From Polaromonas sp. (GTDB taxonomy: Bacteria > Pseudomonadota > Gammaproteobacteria > Burkholderiales > Burkholderiaceae_C): 64,000 nucleotides of DNA. A program made the position numbers and the translations under genes. This document shows, one piece after another, positions 38,254 through 46,954 of the stretch. The DNA is taken from positions 16,370-80,369 of the forward strand of contig JAURVI010000052.1 in the NCBI GenBank assembly GCA_030655515.1, given 5' to 3'. The notes under the pieces are model-generated. The model was not told the origin of the DNA. It was given only the letters and a program-made list of their open reading frames with translations, and searched no databases. Each line of letters starts with the position of its first letter. Positions within the stretch are counted from its first letter, which is position 1.

Positions 38254-39729
38254 TCAGTCTTGAGGCGGGACGGGTTGGGCCGCAGGGGCGCCGCGCAGCC
38301 GCCATGACGCCACCATCGCCAATGCGCACAGCGCCGCCAGCATCATGAAAGACTCGTTGAAGGCAGCGAGCCGGGCCGGGCTGCTGGCCGCCTGCGTCAG
38401 CGAATCACCGTGTGCGGCCAGCCGCCATTCGAGCACGATGCCGCACAGGCTCACGCCGATGGCGCCGCCCAGCATGCGCAAAAAACTGATTGCGCTGGAG
38501 CCCTGCGAAATCAGCTTGTCGTCCAGCGCCTGCAGTGAGCCGAGGTTGAGCGAGGGCAAAATAAAGCCGAGGCCGATGCGTCCCAGAATGGCCCAGGCCA
38601 CCAGCAACCAGATCGCGCTGCTCAGCGTGATTGTCAGCATCAGCGCAAAAGACAGGGCCAGCAGCGCCAGCCCGATGCTGACCAGCAGGTAGGTGGGCTG
38701 GCGGTCGGCGAGACGGCCGACCAACGCAATCGTGATGGCCAGGACCAAACCGGCGGGCAGCAGGATGCTGCCGACAGACGAGGCCGACAGGCCCAGGCCC
38801 AGTTGCATGTAGACCGGCAGCAGGTAGGTCGAACCAAACAGCGCAATGCCGTAAATAAACGCGACGATGCTGCCCATTGCGAACTGGCGGTAGCCAAACA
38901 ATGCCAGGTTCATCAGCGGTTCCCGGCCGGTGTTGCTCATGCGCCGCTGCCAACTGACAAAAGCCACCAGCGCCAGCACGGCCGCGCCCAGCAGCAGCGC
39001 CGCTTGGCCCGGTGCGCCGCCATGCAACTCGACCATGCCGTTGAGCAGGCACAAGGTGCCGACACTGCCCAGCAGCAGGCCGCGCCAGTCCAGTGTCGCG
39101 CCGTGGCGGCTGGCCGCTACGCCGCCCGGCGCGGTGGCCGGCACATAACGGTAGGCCAGCCACAGCGAGGCCAGGCAAAAAGGCACGACCATGAAAAAAA
39201 TCGAGCGCCAGCCAAACAAGTCGACCAGCACGCCGCCAATGCTGGGTCCGATGGCGGGCGCCAGCACCACCCCCATGCCGAAGATGCCGCTGGCGCGCCC
39301 TTGCTCGTGCGGCTCAAAGATACGCATGATGATGATGGCCGGAATCGGCAGCACCACACCGGCCGCCAGCCCCTCGGCCACACGCGCGGCGAGCACCAGC
39401 GTGAAGGTGCTGGCAAATCCGCCGACAATGCCGCCGAGCAGCAGCAGGGCCATGGCGCCCACATAAATCCGGCGGTAGCCGTAACGCCCCAGCAGCCAGG
39501 GCGTCGTCAGCAGGGACGCCGTCATGGCCATCATGAAGCCGGAGCTGACCCATTGCGCCCGCTCCTGGCCCAGCGTGAAATGCTGGCTCATGTCGGGAAT
39601 GGCCACGTTGACAATGGTCGAGGACATGTTGGACGCCATCGTGCCGACCATCACCGAGAGCAGCAATAGCCAGCGGTAACGTGGGCCGTAGCGTTCCCGC
39701 AGGGAAGCCGGGGTCGCGTCCTCGTTCAC
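38254..39729 (-). CDS. MFS drug-resistance-type transporter, 14-helix DHA2 family
   Basis: A 491-residue exporter with about fourteen hydrophobic segments. The DHA2 motif region TMASNMSSTIVNVAIPDMSQHF in helix 1 and the helix 5 motif GMGVVLAPAIGPSIGGVLVD are visible. It resembles EmrB/QacA-type multidrug exporters. I use GTG 39729, which overlaps the stop of the upstream CWC gene (GTGA); the frame continues further upstream but would then be antisense-like sequence over that gene. It is the last gene of a four-gene minus-strand run. The substrate is unknown. Confidence 0.88.
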   Translation of the reverse strand: MNEDATPASLRERYGPRYRWLLLLSVMVGTMASNMSSTIVNVAIPDMSQHFTLGQERAQWVSSGFMMAMTASLLTTPWLLGRYGYRRIYVGAMALLLLGGIVGGFASTFTLVLAARVAEGLAAGVVLPIPAIIIMRIFEPHEQGRASGIFGMGVVLAPAIGPSIGGVLVDLFGWRSIFFMVVPFCLASLWLAYRYVPATAPGGVAASRHGATLDWRGLLLGSVGTLCLLNGMVELHGGAPGQAALLLGAAVLALVAFVSWQRRMSNTGREPLMNLALFGYRQFAMGSIVAFIYGIALFGSTYLLPVYMQLGLGLSASSVGSILLPAGLVLAITIALVGRLADRQPTYLLVSIGLALLALSFALMLTITLSSAIWLLVAWAILGRIGLGFILPSLNLGSLQALDDKLISQGSSAISFLRMLGGAIGVSLCGIVLEWRLAAHGDSLTQAASSPARLAAFNESFMMLAALCALAMVASWRLRGAPAAQPVPPQD

Positions 39730-39950
39730 CGGGGCGTTTCTTCCCTGGTGCCGGCGCAGGCCTGGCAGATGCAGGCCAGGCGGCGCGCCTGCGGGGGGAG
39801 GCGTTCGAGCAGTGCCTGCTCGAACTTCACCTGCGCGCACCAGCAAGCCGGCTGCCTGACGCCGGTGTCGCGCTCGACTTCCATGGCGCAGCGGTTCGGC
39901 TGGCCGCACAGCGGGCAGCGTGAGGGGCAGCAAGCGGATGTTAAAGACAT
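39726..39950 (-). CDS. Cysteine-rich CWC family small protein
   Basis: A 74-residue protein with ten cysteines. The order CPSRCPLCGQPNRCAME, then CWC in the middle (PACWCAQV), then LACICQACAG at the end matches the Cysteine-rich CWC family, a widespread small proteobacterial protein of unknown function that probably binds a metal. Its stop overlaps the GTG start of the MFS gene. It follows the spermidine-synthase-like gene by 21 bases. The Cys spacing suggests one or two zinc sites, but this is inference. Confidence 0.85.
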   Translation of the reverse strand: MSLTSACCPSRCPLCGQPNRCAMEVERDTGVRQPACWCAQVKFEQALLERLPPQARRLACICQACAGTREETPR

Positions 39951-39971
39951 ATCAGCAGTCTACCTTCGCAT

Positions 39972-40796
39972 TCAGGGAAGGTCTTTCATTTCCCAGGCAA
40001 TGCGTACCAGCTCCGCCTTGAGCTGCATGCGCGCCTCCTCATCCAGACCCGACAGGCTGTGTGGCAGACTCATGTTGCGCGGTGAAATGGCGCTGCCTTT
40101 GGACGCAAACACAATGCTGTTGCTTTTTTCCACGGCGAGGACTTCGACCGCGTTGCCGCCGAAACTGCGGCTGATGCGATCAGCAAACACCGGGTAGTCG
40201 GGGTGGTCGTAGTGCAGGTTGACCACCAGCACGCCGTCGGACGACAGCGCCGCAAAGCAATCGTCGTAAAAACGCTGCGAGCACAAAGAAGCGGGCTGCC
40301 CCTGATGGTCAAAGCCATCGACCAGCAACACATCGAAGTCCGGTGTTTCGGTCTGCACAAACAGGGCGCCGTCGGCAGCAATCACCTGAAACCGTTCCTC
40401 ATCGTCGGGCACCTGAAACTCCCGGCGCAGGGCAATCACATGCGGGTTGATCTCCAGCACGGTCATCCTGCACGCAGGCAATTGCCGATAACAGAATTTG
40501 GCGAGTGAGCCACCGCCCAGTCCGATCATGCCGATGTGCGCCGGCGCCGGTTTGAACAGCAGAAATCCCATCATGGTCCGGGTGTAGTCCACGTCCAGGC
40601 GCCAGGGCCTGCGCGTCAGCATGCGGCTTTGCAGTTCGCCCAGCGTGAAATGCAGCGACTTGGCTGCGCCGTCGTCAGACACAAACGGTTTGATGTATTG
40701 CAGCGACTGAAAACCGCCGGGCGCGGCGGTCTCCAGCGGCGCCTCCGGGGTCGGCTCCCCCGGCGCGATGGCGGATGCGTCAGGCCAGGGTTTCAC
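39972..40796 (-). CDS. Spermidine synthase-like methyltransferase-fold protein
   Basis: A 274-residue protein of the SpeE-like Rossmann family. The nucleotide-binding GLGGGSLAKFCY motif, the acidic LEINPHVIALRREF strand end and DVLLVDGFDHQG are visible. Many such single-domain SpeE homologues in betaproteobacteria have no proven polyamine role, so I call it only spermidine-synthase-like. The GTG start overlaps the stop of the upstream YoaK-type gene (GTGA). It is cotranscribed, by position, with the CWC and MFS genes. Confidence 0.8.
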   Translation of the reverse strand: MKPWPDASAIAPGEPTPEAPLETAAPGGFQSLQYIKPFVSDDGAAKSLHFTLGELQSRMLTRRPWRLDVDYTRTMMGFLLFKPAPAHIGMIGLGGGSLAKFCYRQLPACRMTVLEINPHVIALRREFQVPDDEERFQVIAADGALFVQTETPDFDVLLVDGFDHQGQPASLCSQRFYDDCFAALSSDGVLVVNLHYDHPDYPVFADRISRSFGGNAVEVLAVEKSNSIVFASKGSAISPRNMSLPHSLSGLDEEARMQLKAELVRIAWEMKDLP

Positions 40797-41572
40797 GGCG
40801 AATTCGCCGCATTGCGCAGGTCAAGCGCGATGGCCGGCAAAGCCATGGCGACCAGCAACAATGTGATCGGCAAGGTAGCGCTAAAGCCCATCGCCTTGAA
40901 CGCAAGGGCGCCGGCGATGCCGCCCGCAAAGAACAGCCCGAGCAGGGTGGCATAAATGAACAGTTTGTCAGTGTCTGCCTTGACAAACTGGATGTGGTTG
41001 GCTTTTTTCGAATAATTCCAGTAAATCAGGCGCCCCAGCTCGATGCCCAAATCCGTGATGACACCCGTCATGTGCGTGGTGCGGATCTCGGCCTGCGAGA
41101 TTTTCGTGACGATGGCGTTCTGCAAGCCCATGATGAAGCACAGCAGCAGCACCGCCGTGGGAACCAGCAAGCTGGCCAGTGATTTCAGGTTGGCGCCCAC
41201 CAGGCCAAACACCAGCAGCAGCGCCGCCTCCAGCAGCAATGCCAGCGCGTACTTGCTGCGCAGCGCATGGCGCCGCGCCCAACTGATGATCAGTGTCGTG
41301 GTGATGGCCCCGCCAATAAACGCCGCCAGAGACACCACACCAGCCAGCGCCAGCGCTATGCTGCCGACAACCAGATCATCGGCGACGGACGAGACGATGC
41401 CCGTCATGTGCGAGGTGTAGCGCTGCACCGCCAGAAAACCGCCGGCATTGATGGCTCCGGCGACAAACGCCAATATCCCGCCAAACTGCAGGTTGCTGCG
41501 GCGCGTGCGTTCTTTGTCGGTAAGCTGGAGCAGAAATTTGAAAAACATGGAAACTCGCCAAGCAAGAAGCAT
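40793..41572 (-). CDS. YoaK/DUF1275 family membrane protein
   Basis: A 259-residue integral membrane protein with about six hydrophobic segments. The family signature is GAINAGGFLAVQRYTSHMTGIVS near the N-terminus, and the second half repeats the theme in MGLQNAIVTKI...TTHMTGVITDLG. These two similar THMTG/SHMTG motifs suggest an internal repeat. Function is unknown in the family. I chose ATG 41572 because GGAG lies about six bases upstream; ATG 41548 is an alternative. It leads a four-gene operon. Confidence 0.88.
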   Translation of the reverse strand: MLLAWRVSMFFKFLLQLTDKERTRRSNLQFGGILAFVAGAINAGGFLAVQRYTSHMTGIVSSVADDLVVGSIALALAGVVSLAAFIGGAITTTLIISWARRHALRSKYALALLLEAALLLVFGLVGANLKSLASLLVPTAVLLLCFIMGLQNAIVTKISQAEIRTTHMTGVITDLGIELGRLIYWNYSKKANHIQFVKADTDKLFIYATLLGLFFAGGIAGALAFKAMGFSATLPITLLLVAMALPAIALDLRNAANSP

Positions 41573-41676
41573 GACAGGCTCCATTATCGACGGATGCAAA
41601 CTGCTATGAAAATAGTAGTGAATCTGGGCGGGCGTTTTGGCTTCGGCAAGCCCGGACGAACAGACGCAGGCCTTCC

Positions 41677-44205
41677 TTATGCCGAAGTTCCCTCTGTGTC
41701 TGCCGGGACCGCGTCCTTGACCAGGGAGTCCAGCGCCTGGGCCACGACGCCGTGCGTCTCGACGGGACGCAGCAGGTGCCCCCTGATCAGGCGCTCGCAG
41801 CTACGCTTGGTCATCGAGTGCGGCTGGCCGCCCTGGCTGACAAACATGAACAGGGCGCCGCGGTTGCTGGTCCATATCAATTGCGCGCGCAGCCAGCGGC
41901 GTTTTGAATACAGGTCCACCCAACTGCCTTCGCGCAGGCCGAGCAAGATCTGTTCGGGGCTGGGCGTATCGCCGGCAGCAGACGTCTGCTGCACGCTGTC
42001 CTCAGCCGCCGGTGGCGGCGCCGGTTCGACATCGGACGGCTCCAAGTTCAATTCGTCCGCCCCGGACGGCGCGGCCTCTTCAAACCCGGCGGCATCGAGC
42101 TCCCGTTGCGCCAGCCAGGGCTGGCTGGCCGCTCTGGCTTTTCTCTGTTCGGGCGTGGCCGGCAGGATGTCGCTCAGGTCGGACTCTTCGGCTTCGGCCT
42201 GCGCCACCTCCAGCGGCGCTGGCGCCGACTCCGCGGCATCGCGCCGGCTGCGGACGCGGCGCAGCTTGAGCACCGGGTGATGGAGTTTTTCCATGGTCTG
42301 GAAAAATGTTTCAGTTTCGCGCGCATCTTGCCCCAGAGAAGCCAGACCCGAATGCAGCTTGCTCAGCAGACCGGGAATCATCGCTATCAATTGAGCCGGG
42401 CGCTTGAGCGTGACCTGGGGCTTGACGCTCCACAACAGATCGCTGACCAGCGCGCCGTAGCCTTCGGGGTCAATTTGGCGCGCCGGGTGGGTGAGCCGGG
42501 TGTGCGCCAGCACCAGCGCCCAGGGCCCGAAAAGAAAGTCCAGCACCACCCCCGGGACATGGTCCAGGTCGGGCCGCGTGCTGATGTCGAAGGCGATCTG
42601 GTCTGCCTGCGCTTGCCGCTCTTCGGCAAACTGGAGGGTCTGGCGCATGTTGCGGCGTTGCGCTTGTTCCTGCTGTTCCTGCGCGGCCCACAGGTTTTGC
42701 AGCTTGCTCAGTGCCGCGTCGAAAGGCCGGGCGTCCTCAATGGTCAGCGCGTTGAGGGTGTTGACGGTTTCGGTCACCGACTGGAAAAATACACCGAACT
42801 CGGGACTCGATTCGTCGTTGTATTTAAAGCTGCGTTGCGCCACGCGCTCCATAAAGCGCCGTCCGGGGTGATTTTCTTCGCTGAAAAAACGCGAGTCCAC
42901 CATCGCCAGGCGCAGCAGCGAAGGCTCCAGCGCGACAATCGCTTCGCGCACCGGCACCAGCAGGCGCGGGTCCTGTGCCACCTGGCTCACCAGCTTTTCC
43001 ACCACCTCCATGCCCAGCACCTGGCCGACGCGGGTGGCGTCTTTTTTCAGTTGCGTGTGTACCAGAGCGCGCTCACGGGCGCGCCCGTACACGCCCCAAA
43101 CCTGCGAGCTGAGCTGGCTCAACACGTCCACCATGCGCGAAGGGCTGTCCATGCCCGTGTCATCGTCCAGCGCCGGCAGCGCCGGGCGGCCGGGGTCGCT
43201 ACGGGTACCACGGTAGCCGCGGTCGGCGGGTGGCGGCTCGGGCTGCAAGGCGGCGTGGGCCGAGTCCCGCGCGGCCTTCAGCGCGATCAGTTCTTCTTCA
43301 ATGGTCGCGTAATACGCCGGCGCCAGCCCGTGGCCGGCGTTGCTGCCGCCATGGAACAGAAAGTCCTGGAACAACTCGTCCTTGACGGCGTAGTTGGACA
43401 AATCGTGCCTGACCATCGGCTCGTCCGACACATAACCGATGGGGCCGGCTGGCGCGTTGCCGCCGGCAGTGGCTTTCGCCGGCGCAACGCTGGCATCTGC
43501 TTTGGGGCTGCCATTTTTTCTGCCGGTACTGGCCGACGTTGGCAAAACCCGGTAGTTCGCGGCACGAACCTGGGCCAGTTCCAGCAAATTGACCAACCGT
43601 TCGTACACCCGCTTGAGCTCGCGCCCCAGGGGTTCGGCCAGATGCTTGACCCACAAGGCGCTGATGGCCGGCGCGACCGGCGCGCCCGCCATCAGTGTGC
43701 GCAGCGCCTGCGTGTACACCTCGGGCCGCACCGGGTTGAGCTCGGGACTGACGTTGCCCAGACCCTGCGCCGAACTCATCAAGCCATTGAGTTCGGCCAG
43801 GACCTGCTCGACCGCCGGCGCCACCTGCAGCAGCAGCCGTGAGGACTCGATGTCTTCCTCGACCTGGGCGTTATCGACCAGCGAGAACATGTCGTCCGCC
43901 GTCTTGGCGTGCATGGACGGGCGTGGCGGGGGAGGCTGAACAGCCTGCTGTTTGGCGGCGTCCGGCGTCATGCTGTTGAAGGCAGTTAGCAGATCATGCG
44001 GGTATTGCGCGCACCAACGGTCCTTGTGCTTGAGCAACTCCCGCCAGGCCAGGTCCAGCTCATCGCGCTCGGACGCCTTGATGCTTTGGGCTTCAGCCAC
44101 CTGCAGCGCCGAAACCGCATGGTCAATGCAGTACTCAAGCGCAAGTGCCGAGGCGTTGGCGGCTTCCTGCAGACAGCGGTGAAAAACGTCGGAGTGCGAT
44201 GCCAT
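41677..44205 (-). CDS. DUF1631 family protein (large, function unknown)
   Basis: An 842-residue cytoplasmic protein that I recognise as DUF1631, a long protein conserved in gammaproteobacteria and betaproteobacteria (often mislabelled thymidine phosphorylase). It is mainly helical, has no signal peptide or membrane segment, and ends in a domain containing GSWVDLYSKRRWLRAQLIWTSNRGALFMFVS, which recalls PilZ-like or C-terminal DUF1631 folds. A Pro/Ala/Glu-rich linker precedes that domain. Nothing in the surrounding genes suggests its role. It is divergent from the defence operon. Confidence 0.85.
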   Translation of the reverse strand: MASHSDVFHRCLQEAANASALALEYCIDHAVSALQVAEAQSIKASERDELDLAWRELLKHKDRWCAQYPHDLLTAFNSMTPDAAKQQAVQPPPPRPSMHAKTADDMFSLVDNAQVEEDIESSRLLLQVAPAVEQVLAELNGLMSSAQGLGNVSPELNPVRPEVYTQALRTLMAGAPVAPAISALWVKHLAEPLGRELKRVYERLVNLLELAQVRAANYRVLPTSASTGRKNGSPKADASVAPAKATAGGNAPAGPIGYVSDEPMVRHDLSNYAVKDELFQDFLFHGGSNAGHGLAPAYYATIEEELIALKAARDSAHAALQPEPPPADRGYRGTRSDPGRPALPALDDDTGMDSPSRMVDVLSQLSSQVWGVYGRARERALVHTQLKKDATRVGQVLGMEVVEKLVSQVAQDPRLLVPVREAIVALEPSLLRLAMVDSRFFSEENHPGRRFMERVAQRSFKYNDESSPEFGVFFQSVTETVNTLNALTIEDARPFDAALSKLQNLWAAQEQQEQAQRRNMRQTLQFAEERQAQADQIAFDISTRPDLDHVPGVVLDFLFGPWALVLAHTRLTHPARQIDPEGYGALVSDLLWSVKPQVTLKRPAQLIAMIPGLLSKLHSGLASLGQDARETETFFQTMEKLHHPVLKLRRVRSRRDAAESAPAPLEVAQAEAEESDLSDILPATPEQRKARAASQPWLAQRELDAAGFEEAAPSGADELNLEPSDVEPAPPPAAEDSVQQTSAAGDTPSPEQILLGLREGSWVDLYSKRRWLRAQLIWTSNRGALFMFVSQGGQPHSMTKRSCERLIRGHLLRPVETHGVVAQALDSLVKDAVPADTEGTSA

Positions 44206-44786
44206 CGTGAGAACCGAGGTGTATGACGAGGTAAAAACGTGCGGGGTCGCTCTGTGGGTGAAAACGCCGGTTCAGACCGAGCAGGAAGTGTGGGCCGAAC
44301 TGGGCCGCCGGTGGTGAAAACGCCGAAGTATCTTGTAACGATTCCCAACCCGGCCAGTATCAAAAAGCCCCTGCCGACACTTGACGGGCTGGTTCCGGCG
44401 CGGGCGGATGAAGGGAATTTCCGCGCGCCGGCTGCTTCCATGCGGAATCCGGCTGCTTACGCCAGTCAACCTGCGGCTCTTTGGATATGAGTGCAGGGCG
44501 CTATTGTTTATATAGCATCTTCGGCACCCCGGCGGGCGCTTCATGGGCTTGCCGTCCCGGCCACGGCCACGCGGATGCGGCAGGGCCGGCACAGCAAAAA
44601 GCCGCAACAAATCGTTGCAGTTTGTTGCTTGTGCGCTGTCGATCAGTCCCTTGGACTGGCAAACGCTGACAATGCTCACCATGGCGGCGTACCGCCGAAC
44701 CGTCGGATACCATCGACTGGTGTCTTGACGGAGTACCCATAAGCAAGCAAGTCCGCCAATCAGCCAGCAATCAAGGAGGTGTCCCC
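44206..44786. other. Non-coding region upstream of the dinD defence operon
   Basis: 581 bases between divergent DUF1631 and dinD. Short open frames on both strands have no recognisable product. It contains an A+T-rich dyad GCTAT-TGTTTAT-ATAGC at 44500-44516 and an 8-bp inverted repeat at 44604-44628. No canonical LexA box (CTG-N10-CAG) was found, although the first gene is a dinD homologue. The promoter of the eight-gene operon should lie here. Confidence 0.55.
44604..44628. promoter_or_regulatory. Perfect 8-bp inverted repeat, candidate operator of the defence operon
   Basis: GCAACAAA and TTTGTTGC form perfect arms around a 9-base spacer, about 160 bases before the dinD GTG. No T-run follows, so it is not a plain terminator. 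Its position fits a dimeric repressor or activator site, but no regulator gene is found in the operon. Confidence 0.45.
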
Positions 44787-45656
44787 GTGAGTGCCAAGCA
44801 AATAACACCGGTTGCCGCCGGATTCGAGGCGCTGAAGCAAACCAACGAGCACAACGCCGAATACTGGCGTGCCCGTGATCTGCAGCCCCTGCTGGGCTAC
44901 ACCCAATGGCGGCGGTTTGAGCAGGCTATCGAGCGCGCCATGGCCTCCTGCGAAACCTCCGGCAACAACCCGGACAACCATTTTGCCGGCGTTGGCAAAA
45001 TGGTCGGTCTGGGCTCAGGCAGCCAGCGGCCCGTCAACGACTACCATCTCTCCCGTTTTGCTTGCTACCTCATCGTCCAGAACGGCGACCCCCGCAAACC
45101 CGAAATTGCCCAGGCCCAGCAATACTTCGCCGTTCAGGCCCGCCGCCAGGAGCTGAGCGACCAAGCTGCCGCAGATGTGGAAAGGCTTGAACTGCGCAAG
45201 CAGACCGCGGAAGAGTTCAAAGCCCTGTCGGGCGCTGCGCAAGACGCGGGCGTGCAGAGCAGGATGTTTGGCGTCTTTCATGATGCGGGCTACAAAGGCC
45301 TGTACGGCGGCCTGGGGCGCGACGCCATCAAACAGCGCAAAACCATTGCCGGCAAAGACAACCTGCTCGACCGCATGAACGCCACCGAACTGGCCGCCAA
45401 CCAGTTTCGCATGACGCAAACCCGCGACAAGCTGGCGCGTGGCGTCAGCGGCCAAACACAAGCCATCCAGACGCACGAGCAGGTGGGCAAAGAAGTGCGC
45501 GATGCCATCAAGCGCATCGGCGGCACGCTGCCGGAAGACATTCCACCGGCCGAGCACATCAAGGACGTTGAAAAACGCCTCAAGCAAGCGGCACCCAAAC
45601 TGACGCTGGACGAGCGCGAGGCCGGTGGCTTGCTGGGGGAGGAGAAAAAACCATGA
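44787..45656 (+). CDS. dinD: DinD-like protein (DNA-damage-inducible protein D homologue)
   Basis: A 289-residue protein matching DinD. It has an N-terminal BRO-N-like domain (YWRARDLQPLLGYTQWRRFEQAIERA, then VNDYHLSRFACYLIVQNGDPRKPEIAQAQQYFA) and a helical C-terminal half. E. coli DinD inhibits RecA filaments, and its gene is in the SOS regulon. The start is GTG 44787, preceded by an excellent AAGGAGGT six bases upstream. Its stop overlaps the next start (ATGA at 45653-45656). Here it heads an operon of restriction and SIR2-HerA genes, so I infer a defence-linked role rather than a plain SOS function. Confidence 0.9.
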   Translation: MSAKQITPVAAGFEALKQTNEHNAEYWRARDLQPLLGYTQWRRFEQAIERAMASCETSGNNPDNHFAGVGKMVGLGSGSQRPVNDYHLSRFACYLIVQNGDPRKPEIAQAQQYFAVQARRQELSDQAAADVERLELRKQTAEEFKALSGAAQDAGVQSRMFGVFHDAGYKGLYGGLGRDAIKQRKTIAGKDNLLDRMNATELAANQFRMTQTRDKLARGVSGQTQAIQTHEQVGKEVRDAIKRIGGTLPEDIPPAEHIKDVEKRLKQAAPKLTLDEREAGGLLGEEKKP

Positions 45657-46954
45657 CCGAACCCACCATCATCTGCCCCAACTGCCGGGCAGAAATCAAA
45701 CTCACCGAGTCGCTGGTCGCGCCGCTGATTGCATCCACCCGCCAGCAGTTCGAGGTGCAACTGGCCCAAAAGGACAGCGACATCGCGCAGCGCGAGCAGG
45801 CCATGCGCGAGAAGGAAAAAGCGCTGACGGATGCAAAACGTGACCTGGACGAACAGGTGGCCGACCAGGTCGCGAGTCAGCTCAAAACCGAACGCGCGCG
45901 CGTAGCCGCAGAAGAAGCCAAAAAGGCCAAGGCGGCATCGGCCAACGAACTGGAAGCCAAAGCCCGCGAACTGGCTGAACTGCAAGACGTGCTGAAAGTG
46001 CGCGACGCCAAACTGCTTGAGGCCCAGCAGGCCCAGGCCGAGGTCATCAAAAAACAGCGTGAGCTGGATGACGCCCGGCGCGAGCTGGACCTGACCGTTG
46101 AAAAACGCGTGCAAGACGGCTTGAGCGAAGTGCGCACCCAGGCCCGGCGCGAAGCCGAAGACGGCATGAAGCTCAAGGTGGCCGAGAAAGACCAAACCAT
46201 CGCTTCCATGCAGCAGAAGATTGAAGAGCTCAAGCAAAAAGCTGAACAAGGCTCCCAGCAACTGCAAGGCGAAGTGCAAGAGATGGAACTGGAAAACCTG
46301 CTGCGCGCCAAGTTCCCGTTTGACCTGATCGAGCCCGTGCCCAAGGGCGAGTTTGGCGGCGACGCCCTGCACCGCGTCAACAGTCAGGGCGGGGTGCCCT
46401 GCGGCAGCATCTTGTGGGAATCCAAACGCACCCGCAACTGGAGCGACGGCTGGCTGCCCAAGCTGCGTGAAGACCAGCGCAGCGCCAAGGCCGAAGTCTG
46501 CGTGCTGGTCAGCCAGGTGTTGCCCAAAGGCGTGGAAACCTTTGACCTGGTGGATGGCGTGTGGATCACCTCCCCACGCGTGGCCATCCCCGTGGCCATC
46601 ATGCTGCGCCAGGCCCTGCTGCAGTTGAGCCAGACCCGCGCCTTGAGCGAAGGCCAGCAAACCAAGACCGAGATGGTTTACCAGTACCTCACCGGCCCGC
46701 GCTTCAGGCAGCGGGTGGAGGCGATTGTGGAGTCCTTCTCATCCATGCAGGACGACCTGGACAAGGAGCGCAAAGTCATCATGAAACAATGGGCCAAGCG
46801 CCAGGAGCAGATTGAGCGCGTGATGGGTGCGACGGTGGGGATGTATGGGGATTTGCAGGGGATTGCGGGGAAGTCGTTGCAGGAAATTGAGGGACTTAGT
46901 TTTCAAGCAATTGAATCGAGCGCTACAACTCAGAAAGTGTTGACTCAAGAATGA
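45653..46954 (+). CDS. DUF2130 domain protein (coiled coil, predicted nuclease)
   Basis: A 433-residue protein. The N-terminus has a half zinc-ribbon CPNCRAEI (C8, C11). A long Glu/Lys/Gln-rich coiled coil spans about residues 25-210. The C-terminal DUF2130 domain contains FPFDLIEPVPKGEFGGDALHRV, ILWESKRTRNW and a conserved EVCVLVSQVLP strand. The E-x-K of WESKR after the GGD acidic pair is compatible with a PD-(D/E)XK nuclease core, as has been proposed for the family. The gene is coupled to dinD on one side and, by ATGA overlap at 46951-46954, to the SIR2-like gene on the other. Confidence 0.85.
   Translation: MTEPTIICPNCRAEIKLTESLVAPLIASTRQQFEVQLAQKDSDIAQREQAMREKEKALTDAKRDLDEQVADQVASQLKTERARVAAEEAKKAKAASANELEAKARELAELQDVLKVRDAKLLEAQQAQAEVIKKQRELDDARRELDLTVEKRVQDGLSEVRTQARREAEDGMKLKVAEKDQTIASMQQKIEELKQKAEQGSQQLQGEVQEMELENLLRAKFPFDLIEPVPKGEFGGDALHRVNSQGGVPCGSILWESKRTRNWSDGWLPKLREDQRSAKAEVCVLVSQVLPKGVETFDLVDGVWITSPRVAIPVAIMLRQALLQLSQTRALSEGQQTKTEMVYQYLTGPRFRQRVEAIVESFSSMQDDLDKERKVIMKQWAKRQEQIERVMGATVGMYGDLQGIAGKSLQEIEGLSFQAIESSATTQKVLTQE

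Noticed and set aside
44206..44786. LexA (SOS) box upstream of dinD
   Set aside because: Looked for CTG-N10-CAG by eye and found none; only imperfect partial matches.
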